A DNA stretch of 46,105 nt from IMG/VR virus record IMGVR_UViG_3300023179_000179, positions 1 to 46,105 of that record; one strand, given 5' to 3'. The notes beneath the pieces were generated by a model, which was not told the DNA's origin, did no database searches, and worked only from the letters and a program-made list of their open reading frames with translations. The position numbers were made by a program, and so were the translations under genes. The DNA comes from a virus. Position 1 is the first letter of the stretch. The number at the start of each line of letters is the position of its first letter. Positions 29,701 to 37,841 of the stretch are shown piece after piece.

Positions 29701-29804
29701 CTTTTAGAGACGTAATTAACAATCGTCTAGATGAAATGCTTAAAGTAAATGGCAGTTACCATGAAGAGTTTCTCTCAATGTTAAATAATCGATTCTGGCG
29801 CTAA
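23739..29804 (+). CDS. Giant polyvalent virion protein (2021 aa) with HTH, GNAT-like, SH3-like and C-terminal kinase-like domains
   Basis: The start overlaps the previous stop (TAATG). Recognisable parts in order: RDRYGRWVEMGRG actinophage module (about 208-300); related W/G-rich modules (335-400, 470-545); HTH (611-657, SLDKVAKDLGLTRLEVRR); a domain shared with the gene at 7100 (679-766) between identical Pro-rich linkers; two copies of a Y-x-P...LA..F..DL domain (from 811 and from 1024); an SH3/KOW-like barrel (1171-1228); a GNAT-like region (about 1448-1500, GFAFSYNRYMEDWYIANG to GAFVWALNGFNW); and a PI3/4K- or HipA-like kinase (about 1750-1930) with K1770, the loop LSNADRHNGN (D1881) and metal Asp in PIDHA (D1905). 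Such proteins are injected with phage DNA and modify host targets; that role is inferred from family knowledge. Confidence 0.82.
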   Translation: MDSPLNEMISRSQNRVAAVSKVKGSTLSLRQQVIKLVEESNASLPEERRITPRSALIVMDRASAELSSLSKASREYGVLREVNKFISLSSYGITAGGSIKHSDLLPQGHPFSSLNVFASDSVILTKNAEWLSADPKIDDSVRSLVATAFSLPVDSLERKHAFARLSVVKASLVPLHLKSDFVLEALVASFGDGNSSAARRARVALQWRDRYGRWVEMGRGVNFSIRLKDGSIHVVNGVYVGAGGNTRVWMGGRRVGEMSTDTGLVQVSGDARLPDGLYVVGSRNAETFKARIPGKELRKLKLWDQSTESFVDEFSQDIPNIDDMLGTRREAPLGWSKNSDGSFSSDDNYGVVRNSDGSLTAYRLDSNGNRLDNSIGSSSNWSQINDILTKDEPSFDKAIEKINSLKLPLKGINPALDRFNPDVRARIESKYLMEQARKLAVEYHLPENVRIDQDLDQARRGVDSQGNAVPSEWVAQAGERSGVTGWVRFIGSDSNKYPIIANEISDGKFIFGNRSTWNPGSDGSPKQYDSWQAIEKDIPSFVEYLNSGVTKNNPIDFTPITDFGKKDERFGGNEDKHPSVIDEANKKKWDDIKKHVDEMIDGKKPTSTPAQRKTAERKLGKDIYERRIATGDSLDKVAKDLGLTRLEVRRLEAEYGRTLGKSNAPGEPPTPPSGPDSNQPFDMSVAQKFLDERFAEGNIDLIGTTREGRNSYMILNIPGNELQDFKDKSGFDDFGNKDNFTKLPDGTYKLYTDFSELNANLDSPVTGDGPGEPPTPPSGGTPPKTPSPSNPEAPALFNNFDAPTTAFQLRTAEYEPDGRVDETSTDFTDDPKRLATKFTPQDLVAAFSEALIGNSSDSAISEILNANVDDSGDIPSAEDLGNNVDIPQVSIGTPSGAGRLEFNAGEEYVPAGALYNAIWEAGMDPNRVIANIYDSVNGNNNNLDRLIEAQGGVPSPEEAKLVDDITAEIRQIIDATPIGDTSVSVSRDNKAYNLDDKLPGSLIENIPVDFNNPDYYVIDSNHYVPSQLKLDADGYTDNPEYLAHMFNEADLIEQVLISVTDGSGAAYLAFNDLNTYEVPVEAVRDALQYLGVNTNNIIDMLNKESNDFSESDKPVDTAVPEVPTIEPAPTPELKPEPNVVVAPAAPAAPALTYPGPEIPGYSPNNTVLSLDGRVMGAGTRVRANSDGKLGTVISVQNIDSRTGQRIPYVRIRFDDGKVAVRSAVKVRVTDNAAPVVPAMPAPAATPRFIPDIAQRVNAPIVNPAPVASEGNVPGVASLGDTPQDVLPYVNADAVQKDFQAWGARASEIARAGTDRATLASVKKAILDQYTANEEYANGRRNDSLSPEQLQDLVDNNKKTKELVDTLIADAFGVRDGVSFGKGYTLKKTALSTHVNGTPEEIENGTAKVLISISIDINDKNGVKAGTVERNIVGKKVYNLDGTTSFEWQVKNSYMRMNTANKKSGFAFSYNRYMEDWYIANGVKEIHVMAAGGSNFEGAFVWALNGFNWDSSELFSTSLLRKIGRMRNMESNPQVLAHLDNLISRIKEAERPDGTLDANKVPTPMEFALVGWYPDAKSWVGKKFMTDNSWNGVKRLDPAAVEQVQAANYDQMRRARDRVENKVNKANVSRELVMKMNSNDFFDNNEALRPYLAEIRDVLQNNRSLAALSPAAKNALNNYTAKQLLDSSRVMPFEDVIKLRNVLREEYRADNPSLGSNDFGVGNVLSEASPEDIQDDAVSGFTIRPLSYAESGQNMTYKAVHDASGQIFYVKFDEGASHYGLDAVAIEASAGVLVNGLGMIGAYETRQNSNNSDIVIMQMAGSVGPLIEKPVLASSVFEELNDLVASDGSVVSVNSDTLIDKLSSPEEAIRMVLLDLLLSNADRHNGNVLLALDGTDPSKVHILPIDHAIAMLNTMNADTIHITRLLTGQGETIYTMTMPALTRRLKEDELLAMFRNEADSLRESLMKEEKFPTGPELDRIIAKWGSINAFRDVINNRLDEMLKVNGSYHEEFLSMLNNRFWR
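25730..26075 (+). repeat. Two exact 31-bp direct repeats flanking one domain of the polyvalent gene
   Basis: 25730-25760 and 26045-26075 are identical and in the same frame, each encoding the linker PGEPPTPPSG. They bracket precisely the segment homologous to the stand-alone gene at 7100. Recombination between them would delete, or allow exchange of, a 315-bp in-frame domain cassette. Confidence 0.92.
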
Positions 29805-29818
29805 GGAGACAATACGCA

Positions 29819-30430
29819 ATGATAAAGGTTATAAGAGCTTACGACACTAGCAATAACGATATGCATGTGTTTTCTGTCATGGCAGATGATTCTGGTTTTA
29901 GCTATGTTTTCCTTGATGACAAGAAGCCAATGTTTGATTCTTCTCGTAGAGTAGAAGAGATTCTTTCGCGTGTTACCTCAGATAAAAGTAGTCTGACTGT
30001 TGACGATTATCTACGCATTGCTACGTTTGGTTTAGGTTACTTTATGTTTTCTAAGTCAATAGAAGAAAGCAGTAAAAAGATAGCAATAAAAAGTGAAAAG
30101 CTTGCAATGGAAAGATCTATGCAAGAAAGCAATGGCGCTGCTATGAGTGCTGTTGTTGCTTCACGGTACGATGATATGTATCAAGTACTTATTGACTATC
30201 CTGATCTAGCAGACCAGCTTTCAAATGGTGACCCTGACGCAGAAGTAGATGCTCCTGGAATGACTGAACTTATTTTTGCTGCGCTTGGCAGCGTTGATCC
30301 TAATGGTCCAAATGGATGGTTAGTTGATTACATTGATGGTAAAGAATCAGAAGGGTACGTTGGACCTATAGTTTTTGGAACGCAAGAAAGCGCTGGAGCG
30401 CCAGCGAATGATAAGACGGGGAATAAGTAA
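29819..30430 (+). CDS. Late-operon protein of unknown function
   Basis: The product has 203 residues with AAGGAGACAATACGCA before the ATG. The N-terminus (MIKVIRAYDTSNNDMHVFSV) is beta-rich. A middle helix with many Ser/Lys/Glu (KSIEESSKKIAIKSEKLAME) may be a coiled coil, and the C-terminus is acidic and Gly/Asn-rich. It lies between the polyvalent protein and the protease mosaic. It could be a minor capsid or scaffold-like factor, but no motif shows it. Confidence 0.7.
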   Translation: MIKVIRAYDTSNNDMHVFSVMADDSGFSYVFLDDKKPMFDSSRRVEEILSRVTSDKSSLTVDDYLRIATFGLGYFMFSKSIEESSKKIAIKSEKLAMERSMQESNGAAMSAVVASRYDDMYQVLIDYPDLADQLSNGDPDAEVDAPGMTELIFAALGSVDPNGPNGWLVDYIDGKESEGYVGPIVFGTQESAGAPANDKTGNK

Positions 30431-33400
30431 ATGGAAATAGTTGGAAAGAATGGTTCACATATTCTTTTTTCTCATGAGAATGATGCGGTCATTGTAGACG
30501 TTGAAAGTAACGTCACTATTTCTCAGGGTAGCTTGTCGTCATTACTAGCTTCCGCAGCGTGGGACTTTTCTAGTGTTACTGTTGATGAAACTGTTACTGA
30601 CCTAGCACGCGCAGCGTTGACTACTCTTGATGTAAGCATTGTTGCCTCTGCTGGTCGTATGTACACTATACCTAAAGGTGCCCAGAGTGAGGCTGAACGC
30701 GGTCTTGCTTGGCACAATGAGCATAACCGTGGTGGAACTTCTGTTGGAATCAACACTGCACGCAGGTTAGCTAAGGGTGGTCAAATTGGTATCGAAAAAG
30801 TTAGGCATATTGCGAAGTATTTTCCTCGTCATGAAGTCGATAAGAAGGCGAAAGGCTACCGCCCAGGTGAGGACAACTTTCCGTCAAATGGGCGTATTGC
30901 GTGGGCTCTCTGGGGTGGCGACACCGCATGGAAATGGGCGCAACAAATAGTAGAGCGTGAAAAGAATAAAGCAATAAAAGCTGACGGGTACGCTGATAAC
31001 TCATACATAGAAGATAATTCTGTGTACGCTACTAATAAATATGACGCAGACGTAGATAGTTTTTCTAATGATACTTCTTCAGAGTTCATTGCGCGCATGC
31101 ACATGGATGGCTCTGGCATTGATCGTCTTTATAAAATAGACGAGAACCTTACAGTTTCTGTTTGGGATGCTGGTTTCTGGAATAATCTTCCAGGAGTATA
31201 TAACGATCTTGCTAGCTACGATGCAGAACTTGATAATAATTTTGGTTCTGCAGATGTGACTCACGTTGAAATCGATACAGAGTCTGCGTTATTTCTTTCT
31301 GCTTGTTTCCAAGAAGATCCCAATGCGCGCGTATCATTGTTTGATGTAAATTACGACGAAGCTATGATGATGCTTAATGCTGCTGCTGGTATTGACATGG
31401 AATTTATTGACAGAATTGTTACAGCAGCTGGCGCTGCGCCTTCTCCTGCTCCAGCAGCTCCAGGTGATGGCAACTATACGCCTGAAGAACGCGCAAAGAA
31501 TGCTCAAGTTCAAGTTCGTGACAAGACTGGAAGATTCGCTAAGTCTGGCTCTAGCGTTGTTGTTGGTGGAGATGCTTCAAGAGGTAGTGGAAAGATTGTT
31601 GGAACTAATCCTGTTGATGGTACTATTCGTGTACGTCTTAATACTGGTACAGAAGTTAGCGTCCCAGGTTCTGCAGTTGAGCCAGCTGACGCGTACACTC
31701 CGTCTCTTAACGACGTAAAAAATGTTACTCCTTTAGACGTTTCAGGTATTCTTGGTGAGCCTCGCGCTCCTATTGACCGTCCTGACGCTAAGATACCTGG
31801 TACTTTGCCAAGACTTGGTCCTGAAGATCTTGCACAAGTTCTCTATGATTTTCCTGGTCACGTAAAAAGTATGCGCGATGGTTTTACTGAAAGTCTCCCC
31901 GTGCCGCAAAAGGTTGAAGTTGGCAAGATGCCTGAAGCCAGGAAACTAAAAGTTGTTACTGGCAAAGATCAAGTGCCGGAAATTAAGAAAACAGACGCAC
32001 TTAAAGAACTTGAGAAATTAACTGGAACTAAACTAATAACTGATCCTTATAAGGATCCTCTCTTGTCGAAATTCTTAAACAAGAAAGTTAAAGGCTCTAA
32101 TGGCCAGTACTACTACCCTAACAAAGTCTACTTTCAACCATTACTTCGTGCAAGCGGCTTAATAGCAGCTGTAGACGCTTCAGAAGAAATAGCAGATAAA
32201 GTTCCTGATGTAGCTGGAGAGTCGCGTGAAATGACTCCTACTAATAGCGATGTTCAGCCAATATTTTTTGCGATAGTAGCTAATGATGACCCAGGCGCTG
32301 TTCTTGACCTTATTGCTCTCGTGCCTGCAAGTTCAACATCTACTGATCCTATGGCGTATAGCAGAATAGACAAAAGCTGGGTTCGTAATGAGACAGTTAT
32401 TAGTGATCTAGGTTCCCCTACTCCTCCTCCTGTTATACCTCTTGATGGACCAACTCTTAAATCAGTAATTGAACAAATCGATGGAATTGTCCCAGTTACA
32501 GCATCTGTTGAAGCAGATAGCGAGTTCTTTACGCTTCTCTGGGGACCTAATGGAAACGTTATGGTTATGACAGCTGCTGGTGGAGCTGACAAGAATCGCG
32601 GGAATGCTGAAACTTTACGCCGTTATTGGACGCGTGGTAAAGGCGCTGCAAAGATTCGTTGGGGGACAAAGGGAGATTGGTCTCGTTGCGTACGCCATCT
32701 TGCTAAGTATCTAGGACCTAGAGCTAAAGGCTACTGCCAGCTTCGTCACAAAGACGCTCTAGGTTTCTATACTTCAACTCATGCTAAGCGTGACAGAGCC
32801 CGTAATAACTCTGTAGAAGAATTTATTATGGAGACTCCTTTTGATCCTCTTACAATGAAACCATTTACTGAGGTTACTAAAGAAGATATGGATATGCCAA
32901 TAGATGCTATTTATATTACCTATGATGATTTGTATGATCATGAGTGGGAACCAGAAGAGCACATTGTTAGACTGTTAGAAGACGATGAACTGATGGCTCA
33001 GGAATGCGATCATGGAATGACAGCTGCTGGTGGAGCTGACAAGAATCGCGGGAATGCTGAAACTTTACGTAAATACTGGACAGTAGGTAAAGGCGGACTT
33101 AAGATTCGTTGGAATACTCCAGGAGACTGGACAAGATGCTATCGTCATCTTAAGAAATACATGGGTCCACGCGCTAAGGGCTACTGCTCACTACGACATA
33201 AGGAAACAACTGGAATGTGGCCAGGAGACAGTCGTAATCCTGGTATGAAGAATAACAGTGCTTTTGCAGTTGATGGGATTCTGTCTTATAGAGAGACTTT
33301 AGATGCTTCTATTCTTTCTGCTAAGGCCCAAAGTGCAAGGCGAAGAGTTCTTACAGCATCAGGTGAAGAAGACACTTTAGTCTCCGGATACCAGTTCTCT

Positions 33401-35554
33401 ATTCCATTAGTTCTACCAGAAGGTGTTGAATCCGGTGATGGTAGACAATTCGATAAGGGTTCTATAGAAATTCGTGAGCTTCCTTTGCCTCTTATGTGGC
33501 AGATAAAAACAGATGAAGGGCACAATGGCTCAGTTGTTGTTGGAAGAATAGACTCAATGGAGCGCACTGAAAAAGGAATTGGAAACGCTAGAGGCGTTTT
33601 TGATTCTGGAGCGTATGGTAAAGAAGCTGAAAGACTTGTACGAGAAGGTTTTATTCGTGGAGTCTCTGCAGACCTTGATCAGTTCGAAGCAAATGAAGAA
33701 GATAACAAAAAGGACAATGAACTAGAACAAGACTCTGGTAAAATAGAAAATGAAAAGCTCGTGATATCACACGCACGAGTTATGGCGGTTACTCTTGTAC
33801 CAAAACCTGCTTTTCAAGAGTGCCAAATCTACCTCGTCAATGACGAGAATAAGGAGGACACTGTGATTCCAGACGGAACGTACGTCGACGAAATGGATCC
33901 AGTAGAGGCTTCTGCACTCGTTGCGTGTGGCCTGGTTGCTGGATCTATTCCTGTCGTTCCACCGAGTGACTGGTTCAGTAACCCAGAACTAAAGAAAGCT
34001 ACACCTTTAACAGTTGATGATTCTGGTCGCGTGTATGGGCACATTGCTGCTTGGCACGTTGATCATATTGGAATGTCGTATGGCACTAAGCCTCCGCGTA
34101 GCAAGAGCAAGTACGCGTTCTTCCACACGGGAGTTGTTCGTACAGACGCTGGAACCGATGTCCCAGTCGGTCAGCTCACTCTCGCAGGTGGGCATGCTTC
34201 ACTTGAAGCTAGCGCGTCCGAAGCAGTTCGTCACTACGATGATACAGCATCCGCAATAGCTGATGTACACGCTGGGGAAGACTCCTACGGTATCTGGGTT
34301 TCTGGCGCTCTTCGTCCAGGGACTAGTCCAGAGCAAATCCGTGCTCTTCGCGCGTCTGCACCTTCTGGTGACTGGCGCCCAATTAAGGGTAATCTTGAAC
34401 TTGTAGCAGTCTGTCAAGTAAACGTTCCAGGATTTCCGATTGCTCGTGCCCGTGTTGCGTCTGGTGCTGTTATGGCACTTGTTGCAGCTGGCGCTAACGT
34501 TCTTGCGCGGATGAAGTCAGATCCAGTTACAGAATTGGCTGCTCGTATAGAAAAACTTGAGCAGTTAGAAAACGCTCAATTATCAGCTAAAGCTGACGCT
34601 GCACGCGCTAGATTTAGTGAAGTTATTGAGAATAAAGCTATTGAACTTTCAATTCAAGCTGATGCGCTGTACGAGCGAATCCACGGCGAGCCACGCTACG
34701 ACGATGCGTTTGCATCTCTGTCACGTCCACGTCGAGAAAAACTTGCTAGAGAAGGTAAAGCTCTACCAGATGGTTCATTCCCTATTACTAGTGCTGAAGG
34801 CGTTAAAGACGCAATCCAAGCGTATGGGAGAGCTAAGCCTGGCAAGCGTGCTGCAGTTCGTCGTCATATTATTAAAATGGCACGTAAGCACGGGGTATCT
34901 GATGTTGTTCCAGAGGAATGGAAAACGCTATCAACTGAAATTATAGATGAAGATATTAAAGATCTTCGTTCACGTGTAGCTTCTATTTCATTAGAAATCG
35001 GTGATGATCTGGGAAAAGCATTAGCGGTTGAGGCACAAGATAAGGGAATATACACCCCTAAGACTCAACCGCGCGATGAAAAAGGCAAGTTTCGTGAAGT
35101 TTTAGCGCGTATTAAGCAAGATCTTGGTACTTCTGGTTCTCAAGATGTAATGGATCAGATAGCAAAAACAGAGAAGCTCAACAACGCGGGTAACTACGTT
35201 GAAGCTGCCGCGTCTGGAGCTAAACTTATTTCAATCATTGATCGACTAGACGCTAATGCATTAAATCCTGATTCTATAGAGAATATTCGGTCTTCTGCTA
35301 GGGAACTTGGAAAGGTTGTTGCTAATCTTCCATTTTCTTTTGGTAATGAAAACGAGAAGATGCGCTATAGCGATCTTCCTCCAGCGTTAAAAAATCTTCT
35401 AGACGATATGATTACACGTGTAGAAGACAAGATAGGCAAGAAAGACGCAGATCAGGCAACAGTTGATCTAAAGTCTTTCATGAGAGGCGGAGACTATTTT
35501 ACTCAACAAGAGATTTCTTCTCAGTTAAGTAAACTTCTTCGACTATTAACTTAA
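30431..35554 (+). CDS. Mosaic capsid-maturation protein (1707 aa) with prohead protease
   Basis: It starts directly after the previous stop. Modules: an actinophage head domain (about 77-178, RRLAKGGQIGIEKVRHIAKY to NGRIAWALWGGD); an SH3-like stretch (about 355-420); two copies of an 80-residue domain (713-792 and 863-945, AGGADKNRGNAETLR); a prohead protease of S78/U35 type (about 977-1137) with H in DEGHNGSVVVG and S in RGVSADLDQ; a head domain beginning VYGHIAAWHVDHIG (about 1192-1350); ALPDGSFPITS to RRHIIKMARKHG (about 1442-1490); and a C-terminal domain (1540-1706). The protease would cleave scaffold and capsid precursors in the prohead. The protein is far longer than simple prohead proteases, and self-cleavage is likely but unshown. 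Confidence 0.83.
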   Translation: MEIVGKNGSHILFSHENDAVIVDVESNVTISQGSLSSLLASAAWDFSSVTVDETVTDLARAALTTLDVSIVASAGRMYTIPKGAQSEAERGLAWHNEHNRGGTSVGINTARRLAKGGQIGIEKVRHIAKYFPRHEVDKKAKGYRPGEDNFPSNGRIAWALWGGDTAWKWAQQIVEREKNKAIKADGYADNSYIEDNSVYATNKYDADVDSFSNDTSSEFIARMHMDGSGIDRLYKIDENLTVSVWDAGFWNNLPGVYNDLASYDAELDNNFGSADVTHVEIDTESALFLSACFQEDPNARVSLFDVNYDEAMMMLNAAAGIDMEFIDRIVTAAGAAPSPAPAAPGDGNYTPEERAKNAQVQVRDKTGRFAKSGSSVVVGGDASRGSGKIVGTNPVDGTIRVRLNTGTEVSVPGSAVEPADAYTPSLNDVKNVTPLDVSGILGEPRAPIDRPDAKIPGTLPRLGPEDLAQVLYDFPGHVKSMRDGFTESLPVPQKVEVGKMPEARKLKVVTGKDQVPEIKKTDALKELEKLTGTKLITDPYKDPLLSKFLNKKVKGSNGQYYYPNKVYFQPLLRASGLIAAVDASEEIADKVPDVAGESREMTPTNSDVQPIFFAIVANDDPGAVLDLIALVPASSTSTDPMAYSRIDKSWVRNETVISDLGSPTPPPVIPLDGPTLKSVIEQIDGIVPVTASVEADSEFFTLLWGPNGNVMVMTAAGGADKNRGNAETLRRYWTRGKGAAKIRWGTKGDWSRCVRHLAKYLGPRAKGYCQLRHKDALGFYTSTHAKRDRARNNSVEEFIMETPFDPLTMKPFTEVTKEDMDMPIDAIYITYDDLYDHEWEPEEHIVRLLEDDELMAQECDHGMTAAGGADKNRGNAETLRKYWTVGKGGLKIRWNTPGDWTRCYRHLKKYMGPRAKGYCSLRHKETTGMWPGDSRNPGMKNNSAFAVDGILSYRETLDASILSAKAQSARRRVLTASGEEDTLVSGYQFSIPLVLPEGVESGDGRQFDKGSIEIRELPLPLMWQIKTDEGHNGSVVVGRIDSMERTEKGIGNARGVFDSGAYGKEAERLVREGFIRGVSADLDQFEANEEDNKKDNELEQDSGKIENEKLVISHARVMAVTLVPKPAFQECQIYLVNDENKEDTVIPDGTYVDEMDPVEASALVACGLVAGSIPVVPPSDWFSNPELKKATPLTVDDSGRVYGHIAAWHVDHIGMSYGTKPPRSKSKYAFFHTGVVRTDAGTDVPVGQLTLAGGHASLEASASEAVRHYDDTASAIADVHAGEDSYGIWVSGALRPGTSPEQIRALRASAPSGDWRPIKGNLELVAVCQVNVPGFPIARARVASGAVMALVAAGANVLARMKSDPVTELAARIEKLEQLENAQLSAKADAARARFSEVIENKAIELSIQADALYERIHGEPRYDDAFASLSRPRREKLAREGKALPDGSFPITSAEGVKDAIQAYGRAKPGKRAAVRRHIIKMARKHGVSDVVPEEWKTLSTEIIDEDIKDLRSRVASISLEIGDDLGKALAVEAQDKGIYTPKTQPRDEKGKFREVLARIKQDLGTSGSQDVMDQIAKTEKLNNAGNYVEAAASGAKLISIIDRLDANALNPDSIENIRSSARELGKVVANLPFSFGNENEKMRYSDLPPALKNLLDDMITRVEDKIGKKDADQATVDLKSFMRGGDYFTQQEISSQLSKLLRLLT
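32567..33069 (+). repeat. 53-bp exact direct repeat inside the protease mosaic gene
   Basis: 32567-32619 and 33017-33069 are identical, exactly 450 bp (150 codons) apart and in the same frame. They begin the two copies of the 80-residue domain; beyond them the copies have diverged, so the DNA identity is recent or maintained by conversion. Confidence 0.92.
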
Positions 35555-35689
35555 TAAAAGTAATGTATTATTCAATTCAGGTGGAGTGCCTCTACGCAAC
35601 CCTGCGTGATGAGTCCCTCGGCCTTGGACTGATTAGCGAGATGAACTAATAATCTTGTTCATCATGACTGGCCCAGAGGAGGGACAGCA
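35555..35689 (+). promoter_or_regulatory. Structured leader of the capsid gene
   Basis: The 135-base gap holds three hairpins: ACGCA-ACCC-TGCGT, AGTCC-(9)-GGACT and GATGAAC-(10)-GTTCATC (the last ending near 35665). The ribosome binding site GAGGAGGGAC follows. No family promoter is present. The leader could stabilise the capsid mRNA, mark RNA processing or control translation of the most abundant protein. Confidence 0.55.
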
Positions 35690-37738
35690 GTGGACCGTAT
35701 TACAGGAATGCTAGATACACTGACTGAGCTAAGTGACGATCAAGTCGCTGAGCTTCAGAGTGAGATCATTAGCCAGTTTGAGACGGTTGAAAAGGAAGAT
35801 CCTACTCCGCAAACAGTAGACGCCATGACGTCTTTAGCCGATATGCTTGACACCGTTCGCGGTGAAGTAACGCGCCGTCAGGCCGCTACACAAGAGCTTA
35901 CTACTCGTGCAGCAGAAGCTGCTATGCGTGTTAAAGGTGAAGACGCTATGAAAAAAGATACACCAGAAGGTGAAGCCGCTCCTGAAGAAGCAGCCCCTGG
36001 CGAAGAAAAGCCTGAAGAGGCAATGGCAGTAGCTCCCGCAGTTGATGTTCCTGTTGAAGAAGAAGTTTCTCCAGCAGATGCAACTGAAGCTCCTGTAGAA
36101 AAAACCCCAGTGGATGAATCTCAAGAAAACCCTATCGAAGAAGTTACTGAAACTCCTTTTGATGAGGAAGAAGAGAAAAAGAAAGAAGAAGAGGCAAAAC
36201 TTATGGCTGAAGCGTCAACTGCTGCGAAAACAGCGTCAGAACTTTCAATCGAAGAACCACAAGAAGTAGCTGCACCAGAAGCTGTTGAGGCTGTCGTTTC
36301 GGCAGTTGAAGCAGAAGTTGTTGTAGAAGAAGTCGTTGCTGTTGCTGATGAGGCAATTGCAGCATCCGCAGAAGAAGCACAAACTCAAGAAAACACCAAC
36401 GCGCAAGCAGCGCAGGAAGATCAGGAGGCACCAGTGACCGCCGCCGTTAATGAGCCGGAGACTTTTGAAGCTCCAGCAGACCGCCGCCCAACTTCCATGA
36501 GTACAGCGGCCACCGTGGCAATCACGGCAGGCGCTGATATTCCTGGAACAACTGCAGGCAGTGCAATTTCAGACATGAGTGGAGTAGCAGAGGCAATGGC
36601 AAAGCGCCTTCATACTCTTCGTCGTGTAAATGGTGGAGACGGAGAACAACATATTGTTGCTTCTCTTACCACCAAATTCCCAGAGGCACGCACTCTTACA
36701 CAAGATGCAGAGTCTAACTGGTCAAAGATCCAAGCAGTTGTCGGACCTGAAGCACTTGTTGCTTCTGGTGGACATCAAACACCTTTCGAGGTTAAGTACG
36801 ACATCTTCGGAATTGGCACTACTGCCCGTCCCGTTCGTGATGCACTTCCTCGTTTTCAAGCAGATCGTGGTGGTATTCGCTACATCACTCCTCCAGTGCT
36901 GGCTGACTATGCAGCTTCTGTAGGAATCTGGACAGCAGCAAACGATTCAGCAGAGACCCCGTCTCCAGCATCTAAGCTAAGCCTTACTGTTACTGCAGCT
37001 TCAGAGACGACCGTTGCTACTGACGCCGTCACCTTGCAGCTCCAGTTCGGTAACCTTCTTACTCGCGCGTATCCTGAATTGGTCGCTCGTCACAACGAGC
37101 TTGGCCTTATTCAACATGCTCGTGAAGCAGAAGGTCAGCTTCTTACTCGTATGGGTGCTCTTTCAACGGCAGTCACTTCGACTTCCCTTGTTGGTCTCGG
37201 TCGCGACTTCCTTGTTCAACTTGGTCGCGCTTCTGCAGCTTACCGTGCGCGTCACCGTCTTGAGGCTGATGCGCCACTTCGCGCTATCATCCCAGCATGG
37301 ATCAGAGACGCAATGGTAGCAGACCTTACTCTGGCAATGCCTGGTGATTCATCAATGAGCGCCTATGCAGAGATCGAAGGGTACATTGCTTCACGTAATG
37401 TTAACGTGACGTACACGCTTGATATCGCTGGAGGCACTTCCGCATTCGCTGCTCAATCAGCTGGCGCAATGAACGAGTTCCCAGATACATTTATCTGGTA
37501 CTTATTCGCTGAAGGTTCATTCTTGTTCCTTGATGGCGGTACTCTTGATCTTGGTATCATCCGTGACTCGACTCTCGTTGGAACCAACGATTACAAGATG
37601 TTCGTTGAAACCTTCGAAGGTCTTGCATTCGCTGGAGTTGAATCGCTTAAGATTACTTCTACCATTAGCGTTAACGGTGTGGCTGCTGCCCTCCGTGATA
37701 CTACTGGTGGAGCTTCTGCTGCAGCGATTGAATACTAA
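35690..37738 (+). CDS. Major capsid protein with N-terminal scaffold-like extension
   Basis: This 682-residue protein starts at GTG after AGGAGGGACAGCA. Residues about 1-250 are very acidic, Ala/Glu/Val-rich and helical (ELSDDQVAELQSEIISQFET, then Pro/Glu repeats), as in scaffold or delta domains. Residues about 265-682 are an HK97-fold capsid: MAKRLHTLRRVNGG, FEVKYDIFGIG, RGGIRYITPPVLADY, RADAPLRAIIPAW-type helix and a C-terminal beta-rich part. The upstream protease presumably removes the N-terminal part during maturation, with a cut expected near ADRRPTSMSTAA. It is preceded by a structured leader and followed by a strong hairpin. Confidence 0.88.
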   Translation: MDRITGMLDTLTELSDDQVAELQSEIISQFETVEKEDPTPQTVDAMTSLADMLDTVRGEVTRRQAATQELTTRAAEAAMRVKGEDAMKKDTPEGEAAPEEAAPGEEKPEEAMAVAPAVDVPVEEEVSPADATEAPVEKTPVDESQENPIEEVTETPFDEEEEKKKEEEAKLMAEASTAAKTASELSIEEPQEVAAPEAVEAVVSAVEAEVVVEEVVAVADEAIAASAEEAQTQENTNAQAAQEDQEAPVTAAVNEPETFEAPADRRPTSMSTAATVAITAGADIPGTTAGSAISDMSGVAEAMAKRLHTLRRVNGGDGEQHIVASLTTKFPEARTLTQDAESNWSKIQAVVGPEALVASGGHQTPFEVKYDIFGIGTTARPVRDALPRFQADRGGIRYITPPVLADYAASVGIWTAANDSAETPSPASKLSLTVTAASETTVATDAVTLQLQFGNLLTRAYPELVARHNELGLIQHAREAEGQLLTRMGALSTAVTSTSLVGLGRDFLVQLGRASAAYRARHRLEADAPLRAIIPAWIRDAMVADLTLAMPGDSSMSAYAEIEGYIASRNVNVTYTLDIAGGTSAFAAQSAGAMNEFPDTFIWYLFAEGSFLFLDGGTLDLGIIRDSTLVGTNDYKMFVETFEGLAFAGVESLKITSTISVNGVAAALRDTTGGASAAAIEY

Positions 37739-37767
37739 GCTAAGACAACAGAAATAAATATCGTGAC

Positions 37768-37793
37768 GGGGGTGCCTGGAAACAGGTACCCCC
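37768..37793 (+). terminator. Stable GAAA-tetraloop hairpin after the capsid gene
   Basis: GGGGGT-G-CCTG-GAAA-CAGG-T-ACCCCC forms a near-perfect stem. No T-tract follows, so it is more likely a 3' mRNA-stabilising or partial-termination element that sets expression of the genes downstream. Confidence 0.7.
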
Positions 37794-37841
37794 GAAACGG
37801 TAAGTACGTCCAAAATCTTAAGTTAGGAAACAGAGACTAAT

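Noticed and set aside
35590-35670. Hammerhead ribozyme (contains TGATGAG)
   Set aside because: The required GAAA segment and stem arrangement are missing; simple hairpins explain the sequence.
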